From Parasponia andersonii (taxonomy: Eukaryota > Streptophyta > Magnoliopsida > Rosales > Cannabaceae): DNA of 64,000 bases. The notes below the pieces were generated by a model that searched no databases, had not been told where the DNA came from, and was given only the letters and a program-made list of their open reading frames with translations. A program made the position numbers and the translations under genes. Positions 13,066 through 26,190 of the stretch are shown one piece after another; within the stretch, counting starts at the first letter, position 1; every line of letters begins with the position of its first letter. The stretch lies in assembly GCA_002914805.1 (NCBI GenBank), contig JXTB01000019.1, positions 968,583-1,032,582 on the forward strand, in the 5' to 3' direction.

Positions 13066-13699
13066 TGTTGACGGAGGTTTTGTCAACAATGAATTTAAGA
13101 AATTGCAAGATGTGGCTTGTATGTGAAAATAGTTGATCAATCAAAGTAAGTAAGAGAGATAAGAATTTTATAGTGGTTCGGCCCCAAAGAAGATGAGCCT
13201 ACGTCCACTATTGTTCATAATTTTCTGGAGTACAAGAGTTTCGTTAAGTTTCCGAGAAGTAAAAATAATAAATCCCCAAAGTTCACCCCAGAACCCGAAG
13301 ATCCCTCACAACAGCATTGAACTCCCTTTATATAGGTGAGGGTGGCTCAACGTTTTCCAATTGTAAAAACGGGTAAGTGTATAATCAGAAAATACAATTT
13401 GAGTAACAATATAACTGGGTAATAACTTAAATGAGATGATTGGTTGATCTTAAAAGAGAAACTTTTGTTTCCCTTTCTTTGTAGACTACCCGTTTGATGA
13501 AGTTTGGTCTAGTTTCCTTTTCATTCTTGTCGCACTTAACTCGTTCAGAGGAGGTCGTACATTATTCAGAGGAAGGTCGCATTCGACTTACTCGGAAGAG
13601 GTCGCACTTAACTTACTCGTGTGACCTGACACGTTCTCTTAGTCTCTAACTTTCCCTTTCTGGCATTAATCAACATATAAGTTTTTAGACCACACAACA
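13066..13699 (-). repeat. 5' LTR of the Tat element
   Basis: This 634-bp repeat matches 2653-3288 and is followed on the plus strand by the target duplication GATAA. The minus-strand TATA-like box CCTATATAAAGGGAG is conserved at 13322-13336, so this LTR carries the likely promoter. The GGTCGCAC tandem motif recurs at about 13530-13628. The sequence just inside (reverse complement of about 13045-13065) would hold the primer-binding site. It does not start with the usual TGGCGCC form. Confidence 0.92.
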
Positions 13700-13704
13700 G
13701 ATAA

Positions 13705-14739
13705 CACTTTGTTTTTCAGGTAATTACAAAGGAACATTTTAACTACTACATTATATAATATGAAAAAGACATAAATTGTTTAGATAAGTGTTCTACATAC
13801 TGAACGTAAGTTTAAAAATAAGTTATTGATTCTTGGCAATGTGAATTTTCAGATTTAGGGTTTTCCGCTTCATAATTGATAACCTGGAACAATAAATTAG
13901 GTGGCTTGGCTAATGTTAAAGAACATTATGTTTTTAAACGAGGATTGGCGCTTTTGCTTCCGAGAGGCTGCTGTCGAGAATCTAATTATTTTAGTTCAGA
14001 TCATCCACCAATTTCCCTTAAGTTGGAGCGAGAGATAATTGAGAGATTCATAGGATTACAATTTCACTAAATAAGATTGTTCGACACTGTTTTGAATGCG
14101 GTAGTTTTTCACTATTATAAATTATGCGGCACAAAATAGAGATTTTTAGTTTAATATCTAGAGACTTGAGATTGAGTTCATAGACTGATTTTGTCTCGAT
14201 TATATATAAGTTAATTATTATTTTTTATATAATAATAGTTTAACTAAATTAAATAATAATAATAATAATATATAGTTATATGCTAATTAATATTGTTTAT
14301 GTATTTTAGATTGTGTTATCTTTTTGGATGAATCATATACTATATGATTTTGGTATTAAATACATTATACTTGGCAACTCCAGCATGTTAAAACTCTATT
14401 TAAATATTTTTTAAAGTTATTTAGATATTTTATTAAATTATAATTTCAATTAATTTGAGTTAAAATTAGAGTTTTCAATGAATTTATCTTCTATTTAAGT
14501 TTTCTTCCCGATGTATTTAGATTTTTAAAAGATTTAGACCAACATAGAATTATTTAATTGACTTAAGATGATGGTTCCAAATGGAGATTCTAATATACTA
14601 ATAGAAAAACTGATTTTTGATTGTAATTCTGCAAAATTATCCCGCACTAAATTAAATGATGAATGATATAGGAAAAATATAGTGAAATAATAACAGGATG
14701 GGGATTGTAAACATAAAACTGATCTTGCATCACCCTCTT
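13705..14739. other. AT-rich spacer
   Basis: I see no gene. A small (AAT)n run lies near 14245-14270. The open frame at 13876-14070 (+) carries no motif that I recognise. Confidence 0.6.
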
Positions 14740-16480
14740 GACATATCTAGAGATTCATGTGGATATTTCATGTGAATTTTCACAAGTATACAAATCGTTC
14801 TAAATAATGAAGTAAATAGTAAATTATCGTTCTTACGAGGATTAATGAAATGATTACAGATATCATACTAATCTTAACTTTATTTATACAAAATTGATTA
14901 ATAATAAAATTACAATAAAAAGAAAAATAAAAATTAAAAAAGGCAAAGTGAAATTTAATTCAAAAGAAATTCAAAAATAAAAGAATACTAGAGCATGCAA
15001 GTTCACCAAAGACAATTTCCTATTTGAGTCCTATTCTTCATTAGCATCACCTAATTAACATTCTTATGTTTGAACAAGAAACCCTAAGTTATTCAATAAT
15101 AGTACTTGGGATTATATCAAAAATACCTTTAACATATAAAATCATTATCGTTTAATGTGAATTCTGTTACCCTAAAAATTTGTTAAGATCTATGATTCTC
15201 TTATATATTTATGCAAGTTATGTTACTATCACTATATGTAGCATTCACCTTACGTTCTTTTTTACTAAAAGCTATTCCAAAATATCTCCGGGTGAACTTT
15301 TAGCCACGAGAGATAAGTCTCTTTTTTGCCATTAACTTGGGATAAATTGTTGATATCTTGGAAAGTGACTCTCTTAATGCTATCTTTGCAGTTTAAATCA
15401 AGAGTAATGATTTATCTATAACTAGTTTTATTGTTGCAGATATTATTTCTCTGTTGAGTATTAACAAATATAGTTCTTATAATTTTCTTCTTCGTTTGAG
15501 GAAGAAAATAGCTCATTTACTCGCTAAGCTTAACTCTTTCTTAAGCTATTTTATATTTTGGTTTAGGAAAATTTCAAATTGTATTACTAATTTTGTAGCA
15601 AATAATCTTGTGGCAAATGACTTACCGTTTTAATATCATTATCTTTTTCTTTCAAAAAAAAAAAAATATAGGTCTTCTAAACAATTCAAATAGTGATCAA
15701 GTAGTTGAAAGCATTAAGTGCAGTAAAATTAACAACAAATATGAATAAAAGACTCTTACAAAATAAAATTCTTTTAAAGAGAATAATAAAATTACATAAT
15801 CATTATCTTGGCTACACTTTAGCTCTAATATAAAAGACTTAGTTTATAACAGAAAAGTAAAACATCTTAAACATCAAGTTCATCATCAATTAAAAGACGT
15901 GATGAGTGCTCTATAATCTCCTTCAATATCTACTCTTCCTCTGTGAAAAGTTACTCTTTTTCACGCTCTTAATACCCCTTTTATAGTCGATTAGTTTGTA
16001 TTCGGATAAGAGTAGCTTCCTCTTCTTGACCTCAAAAATTTGGCGCTCTAGCGCTGAGCTCTTGGGTTTTAAGTATTGAGGATTCTGAACTAGTACTGTG
16101 ACCTCAACTTTCTAACATTGCGACTCTGAGCTCTTGGGTCTTTTCTATATCTGAGTGCTACAACCTCAACTTTTTCAGTGTTGTTACGCTAGGATCAAAA
16201 GTTGTCATTCTTCACGTTTTTCACTCCCTTATGCATTCCAAACTTGAGAGTATGGATAAATTAAAATAAATAACTAAAAATTAATGAAAGTAATCCTAAG
16301 ATAACTAAAACTAGATAAAAATCAAACATAAATCTAATTAAACACAATTAAATATGAAGCACTTAGCTGTTTTTAATGCAAAATCAATGACAAAATAACT
16401 CTATTTCCTGGAGTTATTAGTACTCAGCTCTCGGGTTGTGAAGGTAGATAAAAATACTGGAGTAGGGTCAAATTTATGCA
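14740..16480. repeat. Degraded LTR-retrotransposon fragment, split by a LINE tail
   Basis: The stretch has the look of non-coding or LTR sequence from plant Ty3/gypsy elements. Around 14770-14870 the text runs TCACAAGTATACAAATCGTTC then TTCTTACGAGGATT, which resembles the 'numbered-base-then-fixed-bracket' leader common to Athila-like elements. AT-rich sequence resumes after the LINE tail at about 15667 and runs to near 16470 with two copies of a GAGCTCTTGGGT motif (16048, 16130). Neither end was fixed and no target duplication was found, so the family is tentative. Confidence 0.35.
15352..15666 (+). mobile_element. 5'-truncated LINE 3' end (RNase H remnant and poly-A)
   Basis: Plus-strand translation from 15352 gives DILESDSLNAIF, then ITSFIVADIISLL, then RKKIAHLLAKL and FVANNLVANDLPF before a stop at 15631-15633. 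This matches the RNase H-like C-terminus of plant L1-type LINE ORF2 proteins (ESD for the catalytic Asp region, AHLLAK for the final helix). One in-frame stop lies early in the segment. A T-rich tail and a poly-A run at 15654-15666 follow, as expected for a LINE 3' end. The element is therefore a short 5'-truncated insertion. No convincing target duplication is visible. Confidence 0.72.
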
Positions 16481-17991
16481 TTGGAGGAAGGAATTGTAAG
16501 CCCTCTAGAAAAAGTTGACCAATCTTTAAGGGGGTATGCAATCAGTGGAGGAGATGGCGGGGAATATTAAGATGTTAGAGAAAAATGTTGAATCCTTACT
16601 TTATCGTGCAGTAAAACCAAATTTCAGTGATTTTTTTTTTTTTTGTAGGTAACTCTTTTTTTGTGTTTATCCCTTTTGTCTAGTCTCCTCCTCTCTAATG
16701 AAATCTTTTTTCTCTGGTCTCCTCTTCTATAATGAAATCTTTTTTTTTTTTCTTCTTCTTCTTCTTTTTGAAAGAGTAATGAAGCCTTTTATTACCTGCT
16801 TAGAGAGAAAAAAGTAGCAACTTACAATAATTTTTTATTAAAATTTTATTTGCATTTACAGAAATTAATCTTTATTTTTCCTTTTTGTTTTCTTAATTAC
16901 GGTTTCCAATTTTTTTTACTTATTTATAAGTAATTTTTTAATCATTAGATCATTATTTAATGACTATCATAATTTGAGTAGTTAGATGAGCAAAATACTA
17001 ATCATTTAGTATTTTTTCTATCCATCTTCTATCACGAAAAGATGTACTTAATGATTTTTAATCGAACAAAATAATACCTATAAATAGGTAAAAAAAAAAA
17101 CTACCGACTTGATGCGTATTGTATATATATAAAGATAATGGATATAGTTACTTGTACTCAATTATTATTATTTTTCTTTTTTGGCTAGAAGTAAAAGGTT
17201 ATAAGAGTAGAGAGTAGATAATCTCTTCTATAATTGTTTTTACCCTATAGAGTGAAAATGTAACTATTTTTCCTTCAAGAAGCATCATTGCAATTTTGAT
17301 TCAAATTAAGAGTATCCATGTAATTATTTATTCTAAATAAAAAGATGTTGATATTTTAAATTGCTTTATTTTTACTATTTAGCTATATTTCTTTTATTTA
17401 AACAATAAATTATTATTTGAGAGTCTTTCCCTAAAACAATTATCATTTGAATAGTAATAATTCATAATTAATTAAAAGATTAATGATTAATGTTAAATCA
17501 ACCATTAATACAAAAAGTTTTTCCAGAAATACAAGGTTGGACACACAAATAAAGTGTGTAATTTTTTCACATTTTACATAAAATATTAGCGCTTTTTTTT
17601 TTTCTATGAATGTGACGTTGCGAAGATATTTGTGTAATTCCTCCACTTAGAAATCTATATTGCATATAGAGTTATCTGCACAAAAATACTTTCCAGAATA
17701 GTTTTTTACAAATATATTTATGTTTTTATTATTTCTATAAAATTATACTTTTAAATTTTAAATTTCTATAAATTTGTAACTTTAGTTATAGATTGATCAA
17801 TAAATTACTCGAATTTAAATTAATAATATTTTATTCCTATTGGCTAATTCAAAAAATTTATTAAAAATAATGAGCATAAATCATAAATTTGTCACACAAA
17901 TTTATAATTTTTTACACATATTAAAATAGAGTTAAAATTACAGAAATATAATATTTTAAGGGTTTTTTTTTTTTCCCCGGTTATCCTCTTC
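16481..17991. other. AT-rich spacer upstream of the bZIP gene
   Basis: No coding motif was found. The stretch holds a TTC/CTT-rich run near 16742-16770, a MITE-like copy at 16917-17105 and AT-rich sequence leading into the bZIP promoter region. Confidence 0.6.
16917..17105 (+). repeat. MITE-like element, ATAGGTA family (copy a)
   Basis: The segment contains ATCATTAGATCATTATTTAA, then CATAATTTGAGTAG, then AATCGAACAAAATAATACCT and finishes with ATAAATAGGTA. The same series of blocks occurs at 39976-40195, and inverted at about 50530-50690. Repetition at three unlinked places, one inside an intron, marks it as a dispersed non-autonomous element. Confidence 0.6.
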
Positions 17992-18135
17992 ATATATACT
18001 CGCTCACTGACACCGTCATCTACAATGTTTTCTATTGCGACTTTCACCCCAAACTAATACTCTTATTGCAAATACACCCTCACTCGAGTACCAAAACCCA
18101 TCTCAGTGTATGCTGTCTATCTTTTCAACACACTC

Positions 18136-18180
<45 letters not shown>

Positions 18181-18240
18181 TTAATATCTTAGCAGGACTA
18201 CCACCGGCGCCGGAGCCGGGACAGAAGTTAACTGAGAAAA
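17992..18240 (+). promoter_or_regulatory. Core promoter and CT-rich leader of the bZIP gene
   Basis: A weak TATA-like ATATATA sits at 17992-17998, about 240 bp before the start codon. A nearly pure (CT)n tract covers 18131-18178 in the presumed 5' leader. CT-rich leaders are common downstream of plant transcription starts. The position of the true start is inferred only. Confidence 0.4.
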
Positions 18241-21166
18241 ATGGAGGCTAAGTTTCCGCCGGCGAAGCCACCAGCACCGCAACAGGCAACGACGGACATG
18301 GTGATAGACCAGATGCCGGACACCCCAAAGCGTGGTTCCCACCACAGGCGGGCCCACTCGGACACCTCGTTCCGCTTCCCCAACCTCGACGACCTCCTCC
18401 TCTTCGACCCCTCCGACCTCGACCTCACCGCCTTCCCCTCTCCATCTCCGTCCCCTTCCCCTTCTCCGTCCCCCACGCCCGCCGCACGTGCCGCCCCCGT
18501 GGCTCAGGAGTCCTCCTCCAAGTCCTCCGACGAGTCCTCCGGCCCAATCGGTGGGCCCAGGTCCAGACCCAAGCCCTCTGGTGCTCCTTCCCACATTCGG
18601 AGCTTGTCTGTGGACTCTGACTTCTTCGAGGGTTTGGGCTTCGGCGGAGACCCGGGGAAAGAGGTGGTGGTTGGGGAGAAGAGGCCTGGACGCCATGGAC
18701 ATAGTAATTCCATGGATGGGTTCGGTACGGCGTCGTTTGAGGTCGACTCGGCTGTTCTTGGGATTGATGGTGTGAAGAAGGCTATGGCTCCGGATAGACT
18801 CGCTGAGCTTGCTCTGATTGACCCCAAAAGAGCCAAAAGGTTTGTTATCTTCAGTCCTCAGATTTTCTCAACTGGGTCATAAATTTTTTTTCTTCTCCAT
18901 TTTGATGATTTATTTTTAACATGTGAAACCATTTTCATGGTTATTATTTCATGATATATGAGACTATTTATGTTTTTCTATGTGGGTTTTTTATATTTTG
19001 CTGAAAATACTCACGATTTACTTTGATTAAGCTGAAAAATGAGAGTATTTGATTAGTGCTGGGATTTGTTTTATTTCTTGTGTTCTGTATTTTATGGCTT
19101 TTAATTTGATAGATATGATCAAGAGGACTTGATTGTATTTTAGTTCTAAAGCCTTTTGTGTTAGGAATCAAAAGTCAAAGTTGGAACTTGATGCATTAGT
19201 TTTAATGGTGGGAGGTTATGTTGTTCCATTTTCAGGATTCTCGCTAATAGACAATCTGCTGCGCGGTCTAAGGAGAGAAAAATACGTTATACCAATGAGC
19301 TGGAGAGGAAGGTGCAGACGCTTCAGACAGAAGCGACCACCCTTTCTGCTCAGGTCACAATGCTACAGGTAGAGTATGACTTTTGACTTTTATTTTTTAT
19401 GGAGGGACGAAAAGAGAGTTCTTGAGGAAGACTTTTGAGTACCTGGAAATGTGTTGTTGAATCTAATTAAGGGGTGGATTGATTATTAATCACTAGTTAT
19501 TAATGTTTGTTGCTACTTAAGTGTCTTACCGGGTTAAGACGGTCATAGTTATTTAATTATCTTTACTTATTTGCTGGAAAATATATTTTTTTTCTTTTTA
19601 TGGAAATTATTATCGATTTAAATTTTATAATTATGCCTTAAATTGTAGCTGTGTGGTTTCCATCACTACCAGTTAGTGTACTAATTACTAAGGTTTCTAT
19701 ATCAAAAAGAGGAGAGGGGGGAGAGGGGTCTTGAAGGTAATTATTTAACATCCTTGGATTTTTAGACATTTTCATGGTTTCCTGATCCTTCATCACACTG
19801 GGATTTAAGACTATAGGTTGATCATGTGGATGTGTAACAACTAACCAATTTCATTATAAGTTTGGTGGACCGCATTATTGATTGCTTGTTAGACACAGCA
19901 TGTGTTTGCAGCAATCATCTGCCGACAGATTTATGGTGCATCATTTAGCTCTGAATGTATGTTATTCATATAAATTACCATATGAATTATCACTCTGTGT
20001 CTGCGGACTTGTTTTTAATACAATCACCAATTTCCTTTTTTAGAGAACCCAAATTATATGGTTGTACCCAACAGCTTATTATATACACTCAGAATATATA
20101 TTTTTTGGTAGAATCTTTCAGTTTGTCACCCTTCACTGAAATTTTCGGTTATTTCATTTTTATACAAAGTTTTTATTCCCTTCAAAACTCAATTTTTAAT
20201 TCCAGTTCTCTATTTGCTGTCATTATGAAGTTAGCTTCAATCCATTGATTTCTTCGGGAGTTTTGTTGTTTTGATAAGATACTCTTACTACTCGGAGAGA
20301 TTAATTTATTTTGTGCTGATGAGCTTGTTTGTTTTGCAAAGATACTAATCAGCCAGAGATTACTTTTTTCCTTGTTCAAGATATTGATTGTTTTGCTAGG
20401 ACACTATGCAATTATTGATTAATGTATTTCACTTTCAGTATCAAGGTGTGTCCTGGGGTGGATCTGCTTGTTGCCTTAATCAAACCCCAAAGTTGCACAT
20501 TTTTGCCTATTACATTGTTTGATTGACATAAACCAATATTAAAGAAAAAAAATAGAGAAAATAGAAAATAAATGAAGATAGAAAGATCACATACAATCCA
20601 TTCATGTTTTGCAGAGAGACACTACTGGATTAACTTCCGAGAATAAGGAGCTGAAACTTCGGCTACAGGCTATGGAGCAACAAGCACAACTTAGAGAGGG
20701 TATGCCCTTTCAACCATGTTTATACTGTAGCAGGGGAAGCATTTGAAACGGAATATGGATGTTTGGTCTCATGTTTCATTGTATTTTGGTTTCAGTTATT
20801 AACTGTTTCATATTGATTTAGCTTCTTGGTTTACTGATCTTTGAGTAATTAATCCAGATACCACTAGTGATTAGAATTCATGTAGCCAATTTGTTTTACT
20901 CGTCTACAGCTTTGAATGAAAAACTGAGGGAAGAAGTTCAGCGACTTAAGATAGCAACCGGGCAGGTCCCCTCAGTCAATGGAAATCCTTTCAGCAGAGG
21001 ACTCCCTCCTCAATTCGCCTCTCAACAGCCCGGCCTGCATCACTTTGGTAGCCACCAGAGTCAGCAGCAACAGCAGCTTCACATGCCTCAGTCATCCAAC
21101 AATAACCAGACTCTTAATAATGGGCAACCTCACCTTAGCTTTTTGGACTTCAATCAAAGGGTGTAG
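18241..21166 (+). CDS. VIP1: Group I bZIP transcription factor, VIP1-like
   Basis: Four exons (18241-18839, 19236-19368, 20615-20699, 20910-21166) join in frame to 357 residues; Arabidopsis VIP1 has 341. The N-terminal half is acidic and Ser/Pro-rich with an SP-repeat near residues 66-80. The basic region is residues about 197-218, with the group I signature of Asn204, seven residues, then Lys212 ([15 protein letters not shown]), followed by a leucine zipper through exons 2-4. The HxRxxS sites ending at Ser40 and Ser123 match the 14-3-3 docking sites of VIP1. The tail ends in SFLDFNQRV, close to VIP1's SYMDFTKRG. In Arabidopsis VIP1 moves to the nucleus on hypo-osmotic or mechanical stimulus and binds VirE2 of Agrobacterium. 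The neighbouring serine decarboxylase supports orthology. All splice sites are GT-AG and no defect was seen. Confidence 0.92.
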
Positions 21167-24100
21167 AATCAGCCATTAACAAAAATTTTGGGTCTGGCTG
21201 TCAACAGATAACCCATCTCAGGTAGCTTCTGTACATATAAATATCTATGAATGTGCTGCAGTTATAAGTTGTGAAGAATGATTTTGCTAAGATCAGTCCA
21301 CTTGTATCAGTTATAGGTATGGTTTTCATATTATTGCTAGGATAGGGATTTTACTTTGGAATATGTTGTAAAGCAAAACCCTGTTGGACCATATATGGGC
21401 AAGTGGATATTGTTACATGTAATATTTACTACAAGTATTCTCTAGAGTAATCGGCTAAGGTTTAGGTACACAAATAAGAATCTAGTTCATTGACATGTTT
21501 CTCATTTGTGGTCAGGCTTAAAAAGATTGTTATGTTTTCATCTTCTTTTACTTTTTTTTTTTGGGTTCCATTTGGTTTGAGATTCAGGGATCTCAATAGC
21601 TTCATCTTCCTCAGTTCTTTTTATTGAGTTCTATTTTATTTTTTCCATTGGCTCGTCCAGTGAATTTTACAATCTTTGACAAGTATGATACTGTAGTATG
21701 GTGCTAATATTGATCTCTCGGCCTACTCCACTGAGGGCTTGGAAACATGATTTGGATTCACCTTTATGTGCCATAATTCAAGAGTAGATATCTATGTTAT
21801 AGTAGATAACATTAAATATAAAATAAAAAATATTGAACAAGAGATAACATGGTTTTTGTTTGTTTGGCTGTTTATGCACTTAATTTTCTAGTGAGATAAC
21901 GTGGAAGTTAGGCTGATCGTGCCATGTCCTAGTCCATTATTATTATAGGAACGAAGACTGAGAATTATGTTTAACAATTAATCTACGCCAAAAGCTGACA
22001 TATGTACATAATAATATATTTGCTTCACAGTCAATTAGTGTATTTTCTTTCTACCAGCCTTGATACGTTGGGAGTGTCATCGTCATCGTAAGGATACTGT
22101 CTTCTTATATTAACAATAATAAAAACAGAAACAAGTGTAACAATGTCACTTGGTGAATTATTTTTATATTTAAGAATTCAGAGTCAAATTCCTGTTTTAT
22201 TCAAGTTAAAGGGTGTTTTCTCAAATAACGTGTTAGGCTGCTAGTCTTGTTTGGTTGGTTGATTTCTTACCGACAATTTCTTGACATCAAAATCAAGCAC
22301 CGAATTTTGCTTAGATTGACTATGTGCTAGTTCTTGTTGGCTATGCTTTGTGATGGAAGAAAGATGATTTTTATTTTTTATTTTTGGGGAAAATTAATAG
22401 AGGTAAGTATTATCGGCACTTCTAGCTTATGTCGATAGTCCAATTGCATCTTTGGACCGAAAATATTGAAAATAGCCCCCAGGCAAACTTTATTTTTTTT
22501 CGTTCCTTAAAAAAAGCTACGTTGACAAACCCTTTATTAGTCCAATTTTTGACAGCTGAGTTTTCATCTAAAATTAATGATATGTTTCTATTAATTGATG
22601 GTTTAAATTAATGAAGCAGCATAGATGAAAGTAGCAGATTTAATTAGCATTTTTGGTTTTCCAATTTTTAGTGGGTGTTATTATAAATATTTTTAATAGC
22701 ATTGCTATTAGTCGCAATTAAGATAGGCAACCACCCATGCAATAAATTGGTGAAAATTAGTTCTTATAATTTTTAGGGTTAATGGCATAAATAGTCCTGG
22801 ATATTTGCGATAATTTGTTTCTCAAAATTTTAATTATGATAATTAAGTCATTCAATTTTTCAATTTCAAATAATTTGGTCCATAAATATCTAAATTACGG
22901 TCTTATTAAATTTCTGACAAAAAAATACACGTGAGGAACACATAATATAACTTGAAAGATAATTTAAAAATTTTAAACGTAAAAATAGATATCACATAAA
23001 AGTTTTTTATAAATTTAGAGCTTTGAATTAAAATCCTAAAAAAATACAAATAATATAAATATTCTTCTCTCTAAATCCTTTTATTGAGTTTAGTTTTTTT
23101 TTTAATACACGCTACAACTGCTCATCGTGTCAAAGATCCAATTTGTGCATAAACCCTATTTTTTAACTAATTTGATAGTCATCGTTATTAATTTCCGCTA
23201 TTGTAAAATGTCAACCAGGACATAGCTTTTTCCAAAAGAAGTGTGGTGTCTTCTATTTCAATTTTTCGTGGTCCTTCTTACCAAGATTAATCCAATAACC
23301 GGGCGGATAATCTGTAATTATCACCAAAAGGTTACCTAGGGGGACAAGAGCGATGATAACCATGATTTATGTTGCTTTCTTTAATTTTATTTTTGTTTTT
23401 TTTTTCCCTTAATCATTCATTATGCTTACTTAGAACTAGGTGAATAAAAAATTCCTTCTTTGATTTCTTTCTTCCCTCCACTTTCCTGACTTTTCCTTTT
23501 GCTAAAGTCACTTTTGGGAGTTATTTAGTACCCTTAAGTTTTTTCAATTGATTAAGTGGTGTGATGAGAACGAGAAGTCTCAAGTCTTCCATGAGTACCC
23601 ATGGGGCTAGAGCTGTCAAGAAGTCAAAGCCCATTAGCACAATATGTCACATGTTAAAATGCGAGCTGTGTCAAGTACAGTGCAGTTAGGGGGTTCTGTA
23701 TGGTTCGTAAGTTAAAATAATATACACTTGTAGCCACGACACGACCTATTAGTATAACATGACACTATAGCATTGGTACGTTAACATAATATATATATAT
23801 ATATCATTATAGATAAGTTTTCTAATATATAAGTCTCGACCAAATTAGAAGACACTTAGTCTATAATAAATTATAATATATAAATATTTCTCAAGTTTTT
23901 TTTTTCAATTGTGTTAAAAAGTATTATATTTAATCTAGTACTTTAGGATTTTTCTTTTAATTTTGGTATACATTTGAATGATTTGGAACAAAAAAAATTG
24001 GGCTAATTATTGAAAAATAAGGAGAGTAAAATACTAAATTCGAATTGGATTCACAATAATTCCATCGTGAAAATCACTTCGAAGGTTTGGCATGTTACAT

Positions 24101-25138
24101 TTAACATAATTAGAACATTACTATGCATGTATGTCATCTAATGGCAGTACGTAGAGGTAATGCGTAGTGTTCTTAATCGTCTCACCGCCTGAAGATTAAA
24201 ATTTTTCGTAAGAAAAGTTAAAGAGAGAAAGCAGTATGTTGGTGTAACGTATTAGAATAAATTTATGCGTTTTAACATTACTTTAGAGTAAAAAGGAGCG
24301 CCCAATGACTAGCTAAACATAATAAGGGACGTAGCCTAGCTCAAACAAAAAAGGAAGGAAGAAGAAAAAGAGATTAAAGTACATGAGCTGGTGTGCTAGA
24401 TTTTCTACCTCTTACCTACTTCGACATGCTGAAATGATATATATCTAACCCTCATATCACTTAATTGTATATGGAAAAGGAAAATAGGATATCGAACTTC
24501 AAATTTTAACATTCAAAGTCAATGTATTTGCTATCAAGTTTAGTCACACAGAGAAAGAGAGAGAAGAGAGAGAGAGAGAATCAAACTGTCCCAAATGTGT
24601 CCTTTCTTTTTTGTTTTGTTCTCCACTATTTAGAAAACTCACCAAAAAGGAGAGGTAGAAATTATCTTCCAAACATCAATCAGACGATTTTTCCATTAAC
24701 ATGAAACATTTTCTTCAATGCTAATTGGGAAAAATGCATTACTCAGTAAAAAATATTAACCAATCTTTTGAGAGTAAAACTTTCCCAAATGGGTCCTTTT
24801 TTGTTTTGTTTTGTTCTCCACTACTTAGATAACTTAAACAAAATTTGGAGAGGTAGAATGTATCTTTCAAATACCAATAGAGAAAATCTTCAATTTCCAT
24901 CAACGTTAAGCATTGTCTTTATTGCTAATTGGAAGAATTTATTAGAGAGTAAAAAAATCTTTACCAATTTTTTTGAAGGTATAACCTTAAAAGAATGACT
25001 ATGAATACATCTTTTGGTTGAGAAACATAATGCGCGCTTGTATATGGACTCGGTATATTAAGGAAATTAATTAAGACAATATGCACTTTGTGTTAGAAAA
25101 TCTTCAATAAGAGTATTGAAAAACGTAACTGATACACT
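21167..25138. other. 3' flank of the bZIP gene and AT-rich spacer
   Basis: The first few hundred bases are probably the 3' untranslated region. After that no gene is supported. Around 22785-22930 and 23590-23790 the sequence has the look of old dispersed repeats (TCCATAAATATCTAAATTACGG; CACGACACGACCTATTAGTATAACATGACAC pieces) without clear ends. A diverged tandem duplication at 24573-24972 is listed separately. Confidence 0.6.
24573..24972. repeat. Diverged tandem duplication, about 200-bp unit
   Basis: Two successive segments, about 24573-24769 and 24770-24972, share blocks in the same order: CCCAAATGNGTCCTTTYTTTT, GTTCTCCACTAYTTAGA, GGAGAGGTAGAA, then TTTCCATYAAC and TGCTAATTGG. The copies differ at many sites, so the duplication is old. 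No coding content is convincing, and the open frames in it are low-complexity. Confidence 0.65.
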
Positions 25139-25725
25139 TTGCTTGCAGAGTACACAGGTAAATCACTTGAAGGATATGAAAAGCCTTTTTTTGAATTTGT
25201 ACTAAAAAAAAAATGAAATATTCACATAGCGGAATCTTAGAACAATAGTCAGTTTTTCTGGGAAGAAAACAAAAAACGAATTGCCGTTTCTATTTGGTTT
25301 TTGTTCCTTTTATTTTCTTTTGTGTAACAGTTTCAACTGTTCAAAAGAAATGCATCTCTTAAGGAAAGACATCACTGTTGGAAAAATGGAAGGGAACTTA
25401 TTTTTCGGATTTAAAATATATTTTTTCAGATTTAAAAATTAAAATAATATATCTTTTGTTTAAAAATAAATATAGAGTACTTTTCCAGATTCTGGAACAT
25501 GTCACAGGAATGTGTCAAGTGCGCCTCTACTCTATATATATATATGTATGATTTCTAATTCAATAAATATTTATTTTTAACTGTTTGTTTATAATCTAAC
25601 GACTTTTAACTGTTTGTTTATAATCTAACGACTAAGTAGCTGAAGAGAAAGAAATATTAAATATTAGTAAAAAAAAAATATATACATGTATGGATATATA
25701 CCTATTATATATATTATATATATAT

Positions 25726-26190
25726 ATATGGTTGCCAGTCTAATAGGTATTTTTTTATTTTATCTACGGGTATGTATTTTTTTTTTTAGCTGTTGGATCA
25801 CTATTGAATAGTGATCAATGGCTATAATGAAGTGCATGAAAAGACGTGTATCATTAATATTCTTTCTCTTTCTTACTTTTTATAATAAAAAAATATAGAT
25901 GCTAAATTTTCATGGACCAAATTGATACCTATACATAGGTACTGATATATATATATGGCACCAATCCAGTAGGTATTTTTTTTTTACCTATACATAGGTA
26001 TCAATTTGACCAATCAAAATTTAGCATGCATATTTTTTTATTGTAAAAAATAAGAGAGAGAAAGAGCATTAATGATGCACATCTTTTCATTCACTTCATT
26101 ATAGACATTGGATCATCATTAGATTGTGATCCAACGGCTAAAAAAAATACCTATCCATAGGTAAAAAAAAAAAATACCTATTGGATTGGC

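Larger units (their letters stand above)
2653..13699 (-). mobile_element. Ty3/gypsy LTR retrotransposon, Tat lineage (fossil)
   Basis: A full-length-looking element of about 11.0 kb lies on the minus strand. It is bounded by two LTRs (TG...CA form) and a perfect 5-bp target duplication GATAA at 2648-2652 and 13700-13704. Minus-strand order is 5' LTR, gag, protease, reverse transcriptase, RNase H, a second archaeal-type RNase H, integrase, then a long spacer holding a reading frame on the opposite strand, then 3' LTR. The second RNase H and the antisense frame are marks of the Tat lineage. Several coding parts are interrupted, so it is not expected to be autonomous. The LTRs differ at very roughly one site in ten by eye, suggesting an age of a few million years. 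Confidence 0.93.

Noticed and set aside
18181-18836. Several long open frames on both strands over bZIP exon 1 (for example 18181-18702 minus, 18332-18775 plus)
   Set aside because: They are shadows of a GC-rich, Ser/Pro-coding exon. They have repetitive composition and no motif, and the true frame is proven by splicing to the bZIP domain.
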